Under the pieces are notes generated by a model. That model made no database searches and was not told the origin of the DNA. It saw only the letters and a list, made by a program, of their open reading frames with translations. Position numbers and translations under genes: made by a program. Source: Treponema_B putidum (GTDB taxonomy: Bacteria > Spirochaetota > Spirochaetia > Treponematales > Treponemataceae). Taken from it: DNA of 64,000 nt. The stretch's first letter is position 1, and every line of letters starts with the position of its first letter. Shown here in pieces: positions 24,797 to 33,385 of the stretch. Location: assembly GCF_007830595.1 (NCBI RefSeq), contig NZ_VLLD01000003.1; one strand, 5' to 3'.

Positions 24797-25918
24797 TCAA
24801 GGCCGGCAAGCCAGGCGGAAGCCAAGATAGTAGTTCCTGAAGTCAGGACCGATGAAGTTCCGTCTGCCTACAGTGCAGAAGTCCGCGTAGTCGTCCCAGC
24901 TGCCGCCGCGCCAAACACGGTAAGAACCCGACGCACCACCCTGAGGATCGGTAACAATACTGCCTTGCATATAAGCAGTATCGTTTGATGCAGGGTCATC
25001 CTTATACCAATCAAAACACCATTCCCAGACATTACCGCTCATATCGTGTAAGCCAAGTGCATTCGCTCTCTTTTTTCCTACAGGATGAGTTTTTCCTCCT
25101 GAATTACCACTATACCACGCAACCTCTCCTGTTTCCGCCGTATTCCAGTCAGCTTTCGCTCCGCTTGCACTGTTTAATTTGGTAAGGTATACCTCACTAC
25201 CACCTTCGCCGTAGTTTACCGCATTTTCGTTGTTGTTTTGCCGGCGGGCCGCATATTCCCATTCCGCTTCAGTCGGAAGTCTAAAGCCTTTTTTACTCAT
25301 ATCAGCATAGGCTTTATCGCAAATATATTCTTCCCCATCTTTCGCCTTCGCATTTTTTAATACGGTAGAATCGCTATCGCTTTTGCGGTATACGCATTCT
25401 TCCTCGCCCAACGTCTTTTCCGTATACGCATTACACCATACTATGCAGTCCCGCCAGCTTATATTTGTTACCGGCTCTTTTTTTCCTTCATCTGTGGGAG
25501 CTGCTCCATCAGTACCATGACTGCCTTCTCTTCCCTGATTGACAAAGACGTATCCCTTACCATTATCAGTATTCCATTTGAGTACACTATACCACAGCTC
25601 ATAGGTTACCTCCGTCTTGCCTAGCTTGTAGGGGCTTAATTTCACCTTCCGGTCTTTAATAAATACGCCTTTCCTCCAAGCTTGATTTCCGGGTAAGGTG
25701 TAGTCAGGGTCAACGCCCGTAATGGTTGCCCCTTGAATGTCTACAAACTCGTATACGATTTCAGGGGGTGCAGGCGGCGTGGCACTGCCCGAACCGCTTC
25801 CGCCCGCATTATTCGGGCAGCCTGTAAAGACCAGTGCCAATATTGCGGCTATGATGAGCGCCGCAGCTCCCTTCGTTTTCAAAGCAACTGCTTTGTTGTT
25901 TGAATTACTTGTTTTCAT
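24797..25918 (-). CDS. DGR variable lipoprotein C, FGE/C-type-lectin fold
   Basis: 373 residues and intact, a close paralogue of gene A. Lipobox LVFTGC (Cys34), linker GGSGSGSATPPAPP, FGE domain with YKLGKTEVTYELW, EPVTNISWRDCIVWCNAYT, GFRLPTEAEWEYAARRQ, DMSGNVWEWCFDW, and a C-terminal variable repeat VR2. In TvpA-type proteins the VR residues sit on the ligand-binding face of the C-type-lectin fold, so this is predicted to be a surface binder. CAAGGAGG precedes the ATG. First of the three tandem variable genes, downstream of the HU-like gene and a 23-bp repeat array. Confidence 0.92.
   Translation of the reverse strand: MKTSNSNNKAVALKTKGAAALIIAAILALVFTGCPNNAGGSGSGSATPPAPPEIVYEFVDIQGATITGVDPDYTLPGNQAWRKGVFIKDRKVKLSPYKLGKTEVTYELWYSVLKWNTDNGKGYVFVNQGREGSHGTDGAAPTDEGKKEPVTNISWRDCIVWCNAYTEKTLGEEECVYRKSDSDSTVLKNAKAKDGEEYICDKAYADMSKKGFRLPTEAEWEYAARRQNNNENAVNYGEGGSEVYLTKLNSASGAKADWNTAETGEVAWYSGNSGGKTHPVGKKRANALGLHDMSGNVWEWCFDWYKDDPASNDTAYMQGSIVTDPQGGASGSYRVWRGGSWDDYADFCTVGRRNFIGPDFRNYYLGFRLACRP
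24799..24940 (-). repeat. DGR variable repeat VR2
   Basis: Same length as the template. Reads GGASGSYRVWRGGSWDDYAD then FCTVGRRNFIGPDFRNYYL. Twenty base changes up to LGFRLAC all lie at template adenines, for example AAA to TGG (K to W). Only the last 11 bases, beyond the invariant CTTGGCTTCCGCCTGGCTTG, show ordinary differences, placing the homing boundary there. Confidence 0.9.
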
Positions 25919-25994
25919 CTTGAAAACCTCCTTGTTTTAATTTGTAATTGGTAATGGGTAATTATCAATTATCCATATTGTCTATCATTACACC

Positions 25995-26078
25995 GGTAGA
26001 TTGGCTACCATTACTGTGGTAGACTGGCTACCATTATGCCGGTAGGGTGCCTACCATTACGTTTGTAGACAGTCTACC
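25995..26078. repeat. Four tandem 23-bp units, each with a GGTAG-N5-CTACC palindrome
   Basis: Palindromes start at 25995, 26018, 26041 and 26064, an exact 23-base period: GGTAGATTGGCTACC, GGTAGACTGGCTACC, GGTAGGGTGCCTACC, TGTAGACAGTCTACC, spaced by 8 bases (ATTA plus four). They fill the 169-base gap between the HU-like gene and variable gene C, so they are in the leader of gene C. An operator array or multi-hairpin leader is likely. Units are too short and similar throughout to be CRISPR. Confidence 0.8.
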
Positions 26079-26087
26079 GGCTCCGTT

Positions 26088-26783
26088 TTATGCGGCGCAC
26101 GTGAGCGGTTTGTTGAACCGGCCGGTTTTGTGCGTTTTCAGTTTTTTACCACCCATATCGATTTTTGTCCGCACTTCGATGTAGTAGGTACCGGCCGCCA
26201 AATCGGCAGGGATTATTGCCATAAGACGCGCGGGTTTGTTTTCGGCGATGACGGCGGCACGGACGGCCTCTCCGGTTTCGGGTACAAAGAAGATGCCCTG
26301 TGCTTCGTCTTTAGCATCGAACTTGAGCCGGCTTCCGACCAGTTGTACCACCCCGCCTTTAGTCAGGGTTGTGTTTACCGCTCCCGTTACGATGTCGGTA
26401 ACTTCGGTGATGTAGGGGTCGGTACTTACGCCTTCGGTTTTTTCGCACTTGACTTTGGTAACCGCATCGCGAAGGAGCGTGCCGGCGGTTATGTTCAAGT
26501 TTACCGTGTGCCGCTTTTTATCGAAGCTGTCGTTTGCTCCGTCAAATACGCCGGATATGCTCATCGAGGTGTTCATAAGCGGTGTGTTAACGGCCGAGCC
26601 GTCTTTGATAATGGCACTTACTACCTCTCCGTAGACTTGCAAGGTTGCCGCCACATCCGCACGCGTGAGCGTGGTACCTTTTTCCATCATCAGGTCTATA
26701 ATCTCGTCAAGAGTGTACGAGCGCACATCAGTTGCCTGTGCCATGTAGTCGTCCGGCGCAGGGGTGAGTAAGTTTTCGCGCAA
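26088..26783 (-). CDS. HU-like DNA-binding / DUF4469-type protein
   Basis: Probable nucleoid-type protein with a C-terminal immunoglobulin-like domain. The N-terminal ~125 residues resemble the HU-related domain of Bacteroides and Treponema DUF4469 proteins (RSYTLDEIIDLMMEKGTTL, TRADVAATLQVYGEVVSAII). The C-terminal ~85 residues (TLTKGGVVQLVGSRLKFD, AGTYYIEVRTKI) form the DUF4469 part. The coordinate given uses the in-frame TTG. A better-placed but non-canonical ATA at 26798-26796, 6 bases after AAGGAG, would add LKYC and match the usual family N-terminus. It lies directly upstream of the variable-gene cluster. A link to the DGR is unproven. Confidence 0.75.
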   Translation of the reverse strand: MRENLLTPAPDDYMAQATDVRSYTLDEIIDLMMEKGTTLTRADVAATLQVYGEVVSAIIKDGSAVNTPLMNTSMSISGVFDGANDSFDKKRHTVNLNITAGTLLRDAVTKVKCEKTEGVSTDPYITEVTDIVTGAVNTTLTKGGVVQLVGSRLKFDAKDEAQGIFFVPETGEAVRAAVIAENKPARLMAIIPADLAAGTYYIEVRTKIDMGGKKLKTHKTGRFNKPLTCAA

Positions 26784-26824
26784 ACAATACTTTAATATCT
26801 TGTTCTCCTTATATTTTTTAATTT

Positions 26825-26936
26825 AACCGCGGAGCACGCCAAGGACGCAAGGTGTTTTAAGAAGGCTTTGTAAGGCATTCTTTTATAATCCTTTGCGAAG
26901 TTGAGCGAAGCTCAAGGCTTGGCGTTCGTTGCGGTT
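26825..26936. repeat. Dispersed palindromic repeat element, copy 1
   Basis: Outer AACCGC/GCGGTT, inner GCCAAGG-like arms (CACGCCAAGGACGC against GGCTTGGCGTTCG), and a central TTGAGC-GAA-GCTCAA stem at 26901-26915. Same plan as the element at 58834-58972. Part of the 524-base non-coding stretch 26784-27307, which otherwise holds only the short tandem repeat at 27055. Confidence 0.5.
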
Positions 26937-27054
26937 TTTTACACGGTGTATGAAAAAAGCCCAAGGGCAGACAGTCAGTCTTTGACGGACTGCCGATCTT
27001 TGGACATGGTTTGAGTAATTGATATTTAAATTTATTTGGGCACAGCTTACCCTC

Positions 27055-27094
27055 AGCTGTGAAGCTGTGAAGCTGTGAAGCTGTGAAGCTGTGA
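27055..27094. repeat. Tandem 8-bp repeat, five copies
   Basis: Five exact copies of AGCTGTGA. No gene overlaps them, so length change by slippage would not alter a protein. The distance to the 3' end of the ABC ATPase gene is about 210 bases. Confidence 0.8.
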
Positions 27095-27307
27095 ATTTTG
27101 CTCGATACGATGTTTTATGTCAAGCGCTTTTGCAAAACTTTTTACACTTTTTTTGTGAGAATGTTTATAACTGCCGGCGGTGCGTTTCCATATCATTGGT
27201 ATTTAGTATACACGGTTTTGCTGCATATTGCAAGGTCGTTTTGGACTTTTTTAACAGTAGAGATACAAAGTGCGCAAAGGTAAGAATCTTAATAATGACG
27301 GAGCGGC

Positions 27308-28084
27308 CTACAATCGCTTTTCAGGTATAACAACCGGATAGCCCGCAGCGTTAAAGAGTTTAGCTTCAATATTGTAAATGCTCAAAATATTTTGAGGATT
27401 CAGCACCTCTTCGGGACTGCCTTGGGCAAAAATTTTACCCTCTTTCATTGCAAAAAGGTAGTTGCCGTAACGGGCAGCTTGATTTAAGTCGTGAAGAACC
27501 AAAACTACCGTAACCCCCGTTTCCTTGTTTAGACGGTTTACAAGCTCCAAGAATTCTATTTGATGAGCCAGATCCAAATAGGTGGTCGGCTCATCAAACA
27601 AAAGGATATCCGGCTCTTGGGCAAGGGCCATGGCGATCCAAGCTCTTTGTCTTTCGCCGCCGGACAGGGTTTCCAAGGTTTTGTCCCGCAAGGCAAAGGT
27701 ATTTGTAAGCTTCATAACTTCTTCTATTATCTTTTGGTCGGAAGCTTCAAAGCCCTCAAACCATTTTTTATGGGGATAACGGCCGAAATAGACCAATTCT
27801 TCGATGCTCATATCATCCGGGTTTTTATTTTGCTGTAATAGGATAGAAACTTTTTGGGCGAGTTTTTTGGAATCCATTTTTGAGATGTCTTTTTCTTCGA
27901 TAAAGATTTTACCGGAAACGGGTTTTATAATTCCTGCGATGCTTTTTAAAATGCTGGACTTCCCCGAAGCGTTAGGCCCGATTATCGAAACCACCTGCCC
28001 CTTTTTTACCCTTAGGTTTAAATTTTGAACAACAGGTTTGTCTCCGTAGGAAAGGCTTAAATCCTCTATCCTAAGCATGTCCAT
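27308..28084 (-). CDS. ABC transporter ATP-binding protein, FecE/BtuD type
   Basis: ATPase of a cobalamin, haem or iron-siderophore importer. 258 residues. Walker A GPNASGKSS, signature LSGGERQR, Walker B ILLFDEPTTYLD, H-loop VLHDLNQAARYGNYL. The DEPTTYLDLAHQ stretch and ALRDKTLETLSGGERQRAW are typical of the FecCD-linked ATPases. It overlaps cbiJ by 14 bases and is last in a cbiH-cbiJ-ABC transcript, so a corrinoid or cobalt-precursor substrate fits best. No permease or binding protein is adjacent. Confidence 0.92.
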   Translation of the reverse strand: MDMLRIEDLSLSYGDKPVVQNLNLRVKKGQVVSIIGPNASGKSSILKSIAGIIKPVSGKIFIEEKDISKMDSKKLAQKVSILLQQNKNPDDMSIEELVYFGRYPHKKWFEGFEASDQKIIEEVMKLTNTFALRDKTLETLSGGERQRAWIAMALAQEPDILLFDEPTTYLDLAHQIEFLELVNRLNKETGVTVVLVLHDLNQAARYGNYLFAMKEGKIFAQGSPEEVLNPQNILSIYNIEAKLFNAAGYPVVIPEKRL

Positions 28085-28829
28085 ATTTTAAAACCTCTTT
28101 TTTAAATTCTTCAAATTCGATAATACCCTCTTCTTTTCCTCGTCCGAGAATTAAGGCTATTATATTTAGAGCTTCACAGGCGGCGAGTTTTTCCCTTGTG
28201 CCTCCGGCATCCCCGCTGTCCTTCATCACAATATAGGAGGCTCCGTATTCTTTAAACATAGCTTCATTTAAATTTTGAGAAAAGGGGCCTGTCATGGCAA
28301 TTATGTCCTGAGTCGCAACTCCTGCATTTTTACATTTTTCGATACTGTCCGCCGTAGGTAAAATTCTATATACAAAGCGGTTTGAGGAACGGAAGGCTTC
28401 AAAGTCCGAAACGGTTTTGGAACCTGTCGTAAAAAAAACCGTAGAAGATTTTAATTCTTTTAAAAATGAGCAAAGGCCTTCCATATCCTCAAAAGTGTAA
28501 AAGCTATTTTGCTCCAAGTCCGTTGAAGATTGCGAAGTTCCGCGGGTAAAGCGTAAATATTTTATGTTTAAGTTTTGTGCGGTTTTTTTTGCATTTTGAG
28601 AAACGATTAGGGCATAAGGATGGCTTAAATCGGCAATGAGGCTTATTTTTTCTTCAATACAAAATTGTTCCATTTGAAGAGCATCCATTCTGCCGATTTT
28701 AAGTTTATGATTTTTAAAAAAGTCCTTGCTTTCTTCTGTTGCAACGCTCATTATATAGGGCTCATTTTTTGCTTTTAAAAAATCTGCAAGGCTTCCGGCT
28801 TCGGTTGTTCCGCCTATAATCCAGATCAT
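28071..28829 (-). CDS. cbiJ: Cobalt-precorrin-6A reductase CbiJ/CobK
   Basis: NAD(P)H-dependent reduction of (cobalt-)precorrin-6A in corrin-ring synthesis. 252 residues, normal length. MIWIIGGTTEAGSLADFL is the family N-terminus. Other conserved regions are IADLSHPYA, LRFTRGTS, FFTTGSKTVSDF, RILPTADSIEKC and IAMTGPFSQNLN, and the C-terminal KDSGDAGGTREKLAA. Start overlaps the cbiH stop by 4 bases. Confidence 0.93.
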   Translation of the reverse strand: MIWIIGGTTEAGSLADFLKAKNEPYIMSVATEESKDFFKNHKLKIGRMDALQMEQFCIEEKISLIADLSHPYALIVSQNAKKTAQNLNIKYLRFTRGTSQSSTDLEQNSFYTFEDMEGLCSFLKELKSSTVFFTTGSKTVSDFEAFRSSNRFVYRILPTADSIEKCKNAGVATQDIIAMTGPFSQNLNEAMFKEYGASYIVMKDSGDAGGTREKLAACEALNIIALILGRGKEEGIIEFEEFKKEVLKYGHA

Positions 28830-29548
28830 TTAATCTTATATCCTCGCGGGGTAATTATTTTTCCGTTTTGAATGTAGGTGTTGCTGTTGCCTATTATTAT
28901 CAGGCTGAACATATCGATTTCATCGTAATTTATTTTTTGAAGCTCGGTAACGATAATTTTTTCGTTATTACGGCAGGCATTTTTTACTATGCCTACGGGC
29001 GTTTTGGGAGCCCTGAATTTTAAGATTATATTTACGGCTTCTTCGATATAATCGGAACGGGTTTTAGATTTTGGATTGTAGAGAGCAATTACAAAGTCGC
29101 CCTCCGCCGCTAAGCCGACTCTTTTTTTTATAACCTCGTAATCGGTGAGCCTGTCGGAAAGGCTGATAAGGGCCGTATCGTGCATTAAGGGGGCACCCAG
29201 TCTTGAAGCTGCGGCAAAGGCGGCGGAAATACCCGGAATTATTTCGACATTTAAATCGGGAGCAAGCTCCAAGATTGGGCCTGCCATTCCGTAAAGACCG
29301 GCATCTCCCGTGCTTATAATGCTTACGGTTTTTCCTTCCTTTACCTTTGAAACTGCATACTTACATCTTTCAATTTCGCCGGTCATTCCCGTTTGAAAAA
29401 CTTCTTTACCTTCGATAAAGGGTTTTATATATTCAATGTAGCCTGAATAGCCTACAATTATCTCGGATTGCTTTAAGGCCTCGGCCGCCTGAGCCGACAT
29501 ATATTCCGCCCCGCCGGGGCCTATACCTACAACAAATAATTTACTCAA
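28826..29548 (-). CDS. cbiH: Precorrin-3B C17-methyltransferase CbiH/CobJ
   Basis: SAM-dependent methylation and ring contraction at C17 of the corrin precursor. 240 residues of the tetrapyrrole-methylase fold: FVVGIGPGGAEYMSAQA, IVGYSGYIEYIKPFI, STGDAGLYGMAGPILEL, PGISAAFAAASRLGAPL, YNPKSKTR. First cobalamin gene of this block. The rest of the block (cbiG, cbiF) lies 8.6 kb away, reading the same direction. Confidence 0.94.
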   Translation of the reverse strand: MSKLFVVGIGPGGAEYMSAQAAEALKQSEIIVGYSGYIEYIKPFIEGKEVFQTGMTGEIERCKYAVSKVKEGKTVSIISTGDAGLYGMAGPILELAPDLNVEIIPGISAAFAAASRLGAPLMHDTALISLSDRLTDYEVIKKRVGLAAEGDFVIALYNPKSKTRSDYIEEAVNIILKFRAPKTPVGIVKNACRNNEKIIVTELQKINYDEIDMFSLIIIGNSNTYIQNGKIITPRGYKIK

Positions 29549-29574
29549 TTTTATTTCCTCGCTTCTAACTCATT

Positions 29575-31191
29575 TTATAAAAGAGTTTCGGTTTTCCAGT
29601 CTTTTATGGTGCGTTCTTTTTCATCAAAGGATGAACCGATTAAGACAATCTTTTTACCGCTTGATTTAAAAGGAACTGCATAGCCTTTTTCTTTTATCTG
29701 TGCTATTGCATCTGCCGAGCTTCCGTTTCCGTCAAGTTTAAATTCAAAGATATAAACCGCATCTGCCGTGTGAACAATACAGTCTGCTCTTCCGGCTGCA
29801 CAGTGTATTTCGGTTTCGACAAACTGTCCCATCAGCTTAAAAATCAAATAAACGGCCGTCTGATAGTTTTGCTCCCTAAGCTTTAATTTTTCTTTGGGAA
29901 GATTATCGTAAGGAATTCCGGCAATTATGGACTTCATTCTTTCCATAAAACCGTCCACATTTCCTGCCTTTACATCTTCAACAAAACGCCAAACGGAAGA
30001 AGCCGTTTGATCAGCACGCAAAGAAGTATAGTCCGGCAAAAGATTTTTTAGAAACCCGTAGCGGACCTCATCATTAGGAAAACCTAACCTGTAAAGGGCT
30101 GCTTCTCTTATATATTCTTTTATTGTTAAATATCCTGCCTGAAATAAAATCGGAAGAGGGTTCTTTGTGTCGGCTCGGTAATCGGATAAGCCGGCCTCAT
30201 CAAGCTCAATATTCCCGTCTAAGTCGGGAATATTATAGTGAGCATCTTTTAGATAGTTTACCAAAAAGGTCGGAGTTCCTGTTGCAAACCAATAACTGCC
30301 GGCATTGTTTGCCGAAAAAACATTTAAAATACTGAATGGGTTATAGACGCTTTCCCCTGCGCCGGCAAACAAGTAGCCGTCATATCGCTTCTTTAAAAGC
30401 TCTACACAGGATTCATAGCTTATCTTTTCTTTTTCTGCCAAGGCCTCAATTTCAGGCTTAAAAGTAAGGTGCAATTCTTTTTCGGTAATACCGCAAATTG
30501 AAGAGTAAGATTCGTGTAAACTTATATCCTGCAAATTATTTAAATCGCTAAAAATACTTATCTTACTGAATTTTGTTACGCCCGTTAAAAACGAAAAGCG
30601 GATATATTGGTCGCAAGTTTTTAAAACAGAATAAAAAGATTTAAGCGTGCTTCGGAATTCTTCGTTTAGGGCTTCATTTACATACATTGTCTGTAAAAGA
30701 GGCTTGTCATACTCGTCTACGAGGATAACGACCTTTTTTCCGGTTTTTTCATAAGCTGTTTGTATTAAAAAGGCAAAGCGTTTACCAAAAGACAATCTAC
30801 TTGTCTTCAATCCAAGACGTTTTTCTTCATTTTGCAAAAAGAATTCAAGACTTTCGTTCAATGAATCAGGTAAATCATAACGCCCCATATTAAAATCCAA
30901 GTATAGGACAGGGTATTCAATCCAAGGCTCTGAGCCTTCCGACTTAGCCCTTTCTTCTTCAGCCTTTTCAATATATAAGCCTTTAAAAAGGTCTTTCTTT
31001 CCCAAAAAATAGGCTGCAAGCGTAGAAAGGAAAAGGCTTTTTCCAAATCGGCGCGGGCGGCTTAAAAAATAGGGAGACGAGGTTAAAATCAGCCTAAAAA
31101 GATGCTCTGTTTTATCAACATAAAGATATTTATCTGTTCTAAGTTTTTCAAAACTTTGAATGCCGATAGGCAGCTTTCTATAAAGATTCAT
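29575..31191 (-). CDS. AAA-ATPase-like / PD-(D/E)XK nuclease protein (DUF1703 family)
   Basis: 538 residues from ATG 31191-31189, which follows AAGGAGG by 6 bases (the open frame extends further but without a ribosome site). The N-terminal half is the AAA-ATPase_like domain: IGIQSFEKLRTDKYLYVDKT, Walker A SRPRRFGKSLFL, Walker B VVILVDEYDKPLL, and FLTGVTKFSKISIFS. The C-terminal ~100 residues are a PDDEXK_9 nuclease fold with GRADCIVHTADAVYIFEFKLDG, holding the D...ExK residues. This large, multi-copy family occurs in many anaerobes. Its function is unknown; mobility or defence is suspected. It is between two cobalamin gene blocks and divergent from an Rpn-type gene. Confidence 0.9.
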   Translation of the reverse strand: MNLYRKLPIGIQSFEKLRTDKYLYVDKTEHLFRLILTSSPYFLSRPRRFGKSLFLSTLAAYFLGKKDLFKGLYIEKAEEERAKSEGSEPWIEYPVLYLDFNMGRYDLPDSLNESLEFFLQNEEKRLGLKTSRLSFGKRFAFLIQTAYEKTGKKVVILVDEYDKPLLQTMYVNEALNEEFRSTLKSFYSVLKTCDQYIRFSFLTGVTKFSKISIFSDLNNLQDISLHESYSSICGITEKELHLTFKPEIEALAEKEKISYESCVELLKKRYDGYLFAGAGESVYNPFSILNVFSANNAGSYWFATGTPTFLVNYLKDAHYNIPDLDGNIELDEAGLSDYRADTKNPLPILFQAGYLTIKEYIREAALYRLGFPNDEVRYGFLKNLLPDYTSLRADQTASSVWRFVEDVKAGNVDGFMERMKSIIAGIPYDNLPKEKLKLREQNYQTAVYLIFKLMGQFVETEIHCAAGRADCIVHTADAVYIFEFKLDGNGSSADAIAQIKEKGYAVPFKSSGKKIVLIGSSFDEKERTIKDWKTETLL

Positions 31192-31347
31192 TATGAGCCT
31201 CCTTAGCTTTTTTTTATAATTATATAACAAAATACCCTTATGTACAAGCTGAGCTAACACGGAAACTTTAACAGGAAATCTTTCCCTAACGCTCCCTTTT
31301 AAAATACGCTCATCTGTGGTATAATACAATCAAGAGAGGGCATAGTT

Positions 31348-32253
31348 ATGACTACTTCAAACAGGAAATATAAAGACTCAGTGTTTGTCGACCTTTTCAG
31401 TGAAGATGAAAAGGCTAAGGAAAATTTCTTGTCGCTTTATAATGCTTTACATGGAACAAGTCTGCCGCTTTCGTCTCCTGTCGAAAATATACGGCTTGAG
31501 AACGTTATGTACATGAACATAATCAACGATGTTTCCTGCCTTGTAGATAATAAGATTATTGTGCTTGCAGAGCACCAATCCACAATAAACGAAAATATGC
31601 CGTTACGCTTTTTAGAATACATCGCCCGGATCTATGAAAAACTGCAAGCACCGACAGACAGGTATTTAAGAAAATTGTCAAAAATACCTACGCCTGAATT
31701 CTATGTTTTTTATAATGGCAAGGAAGACTATCCTGAAACTACGGTTCTAAAACTTTCGGATGCATTTATAACAAAGCCCGAACACGCTCCGCTGGAACTT
31801 ACGGTTCAAGTACTTAATATCAACACGGACAAAGCAAACAAAATCTTAGCAGACTGCAAACCGCTTGAAGAATACAGTCTCTTTGTAGAAGAGGTAAGAA
31901 AACAAACCCAACTTGACAGCGAAAACGGCTTTACCAATGCGGTAAAAATATGTATAGAAAAAGGAATCTTAAGAGAATATTTACAGCGAAAATCACGGGA
32001 GGTAATAAATATGTTAGTAGCAGAATACGACTATGATACGGATATTGCGGTACAGAGGGAAGAAAGTTTAAGGATAGGTATCCAGCAAGGTATCCGGCAA
32101 GGTGTACAACAAGGCATACAACAAGGCTTTGCCGACGGTTCATACAAAAAAGCTCTTGAAACGGCAAAATTGATGAAACATGCGAATTGTGAACTTGATT
32201 TTATTATGCAGATGACCGGTCTCAGTAAAGAAGAAGTGGAAGCACTGAATTAG
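31348..32253 (+). CDS. Rpn-family PD-(D/E)XK nuclease (putative transposase)
   Basis: 301 residues. N-terminal NRKYKDSVFVDLFSEDEKAK and the catalytic region VENIRLENVMYMN...SCLVDNKIIVLAEHQSTINENMPLRFL fit the Rpn/PDDEXK transposase-like family, members of which cut DNA and promote recombination. C-terminus carries a short degenerate repeat (GIQQGIRQGVQQGIQQG) that is coiled-coil-like and commonly varies in length in relatives. GAGAGGG lies before the ATG, and TATAAT is at 31320-31325. There are no inverted repeats marking it as an insertion sequence. Confidence 0.88.
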   Translation: MTTSNRKYKDSVFVDLFSEDEKAKENFLSLYNALHGTSLPLSSPVENIRLENVMYMNIINDVSCLVDNKIIVLAEHQSTINENMPLRFLEYIARIYEKLQAPTDRYLRKLSKIPTPEFYVFYNGKEDYPETTVLKLSDAFITKPEHAPLELTVQVLNINTDKANKILADCKPLEEYSLFVEEVRKQTQLDSENGFTNAVKICIEKGILREYLQRKSREVINMLVAEYDYDTDIAVQREESLRIGIQQGIRQGVQQGIQQGFADGSYKKALETAKLMKHANCELDFIMQMTGLSKEEVEALN

Positions 32254-32366
32254 TTGATAATTGCTTAATTACACATTACCAATTAAATCTACCGCTTTCA
32301 AGTTGGGGTGTCTTTCGGCTTGGGGCGGTTTTTTTGTGCGCGGGTATACTGGGATAACACGTACCC

Positions 32367-32395
32367 TTGAATCTCCAACATTATGAGTATATAAT
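32367..32395 (+). promoter_or_regulatory. Sigma-70 promoter of radical SAM gene
   Basis: TTGAAT (32367-32372), 17 bases, TATAAT (32390-32395). The predicted start falls near 32402, leaving a leader of about 12 bases that consists of little more than AAGGAGAGACTT before ATG 32414. Confidence 0.7.
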
Positions 32396-32413
32396 ATATA
32401 CAAGGAGAGACTT

Positions 32414-33349
32414 ATGGAATATGAAGGTAGAATTTGCAGGCCTCCTATGGAGAGAGCCTCTTTTATGCTTCCCGTAATGGCCGGCTGTTCATATAATAAG
32501 TGTAAGTTTTGTAATTTATTCCGCAGTATAAAATATAGGGAATTACCTCTTTCGCAAATTGAAGAGGAGCTTATACGCGTAAAAGATTTAAACGGCAGCC
32601 TTTCAAAAATTTTTTTAGGAGACGGAAGCGCATTCAATTTAAAAACGGAACATCTTTTAAAAATATTGAATTTAATTCATAAGTATTTTCCCGATTGTAA
32701 TTGCATAAATACGGATGCTACAATTACAGGCATTTTACAAAAAACCGATACAGAATTGGAAACCCTATATGCGCAAGGTATAAGAACTCTTTATATCGGA
32801 ATAGAAAGCGGTTTAGACGATGTTCTTTTATTTATGAATAAGGATCACACAAGAGCCGAAGCCGAAAAAGCTGTATCAAAAATACAAAAGTACGGCTACA
32901 AGTTTGGCGCCCACATTATGACGGGTATTGCAGGAAAAGGCAGGAGCATTGAAAATGCCGAGTCAACGGCAGAATTTTTAAACAAGACAAAACCCATTCG
33001 CGTTATAAATTTTTCAATGTTTCTCCACAATGAAGTTCCTCTTTATAAAGACATAAAAGCGGGAAAATATGAGGCTGCAAGCGAGATGGAAAACCTTAAA
33101 GAAGAAAAAAGATTGATCGAGCTTTTAGGCAATGAATCTTCCCCTATCTTTTATGACGGTTTCCATGATTATCTGGAGTTTAGAGTAAGAGGAATTCTTC
33201 CAAAAGATAGGGACAAGATGCTAAAAAACGTTCAAGCCAAAATTGAAAGCTATAACCCTCTACAAAATGATTACTCTTTTGTAAGCGGAGAATGCACTCC
33301 TTCTCTTGAAAAAGCTGACGGCTCAGGCAAAATATGGAAGACTGCCTAG
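32414..33349 (+). CDS. Radical SAM protein of unknown substrate
   Basis: 311 residues. The iron-sulfur motif CSYNKCKFC (CxxxCxxC plus one, residues about 25-33) and the SAM-binding elements KIFLGDGSAFNL, TDATITGILQ, LYIGIESGLDDVL and GAHIMTGIAGKG are clear. It resembles the uncharacterised Elp3/MiaB-like radical SAM proteins without TRAM or B12 domain. AAGGAG lies 5 bases before the ATG. Monocistronic, facing the MATE gene. The reaction cannot be assigned. Confidence 0.9.
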   Translation: MEYEGRICRPPMERASFMLPVMAGCSYNKCKFCNLFRSIKYRELPLSQIEEELIRVKDLNGSLSKIFLGDGSAFNLKTEHLLKILNLIHKYFPDCNCINTDATITGILQKTDTELETLYAQGIRTLYIGIESGLDDVLLFMNKDHTRAEAEKAVSKIQKYGYKFGAHIMTGIAGKGRSIENAESTAEFLNKTKPIRVINFSMFLHNEVPLYKDIKAGKYEAASEMENLKEEKRLIELLGNESSPIFYDGFHDYLEFRVRGILPKDRDKMLKNVQAKIESYNPLQNDYSFVSGECTPSLEKADGSGKIWKTA

Positions 33350-33385
33350 ATAGAATCTAAGGCAAAACTCCTAGTTTGCAAATTT

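Noticed and set aside
25995..26078. CRISPR array
   Set aside because: Units are 23 bp in total with 8-base spacers and palindromic cores, with no cas genes nearby.
29575..32253. Insertion sequence formed by the AAA/nuclease and Rpn genes
   Set aside because: No terminal inverted repeats or target duplications seen around the pair, and the genes are divergent members of unrelated families.
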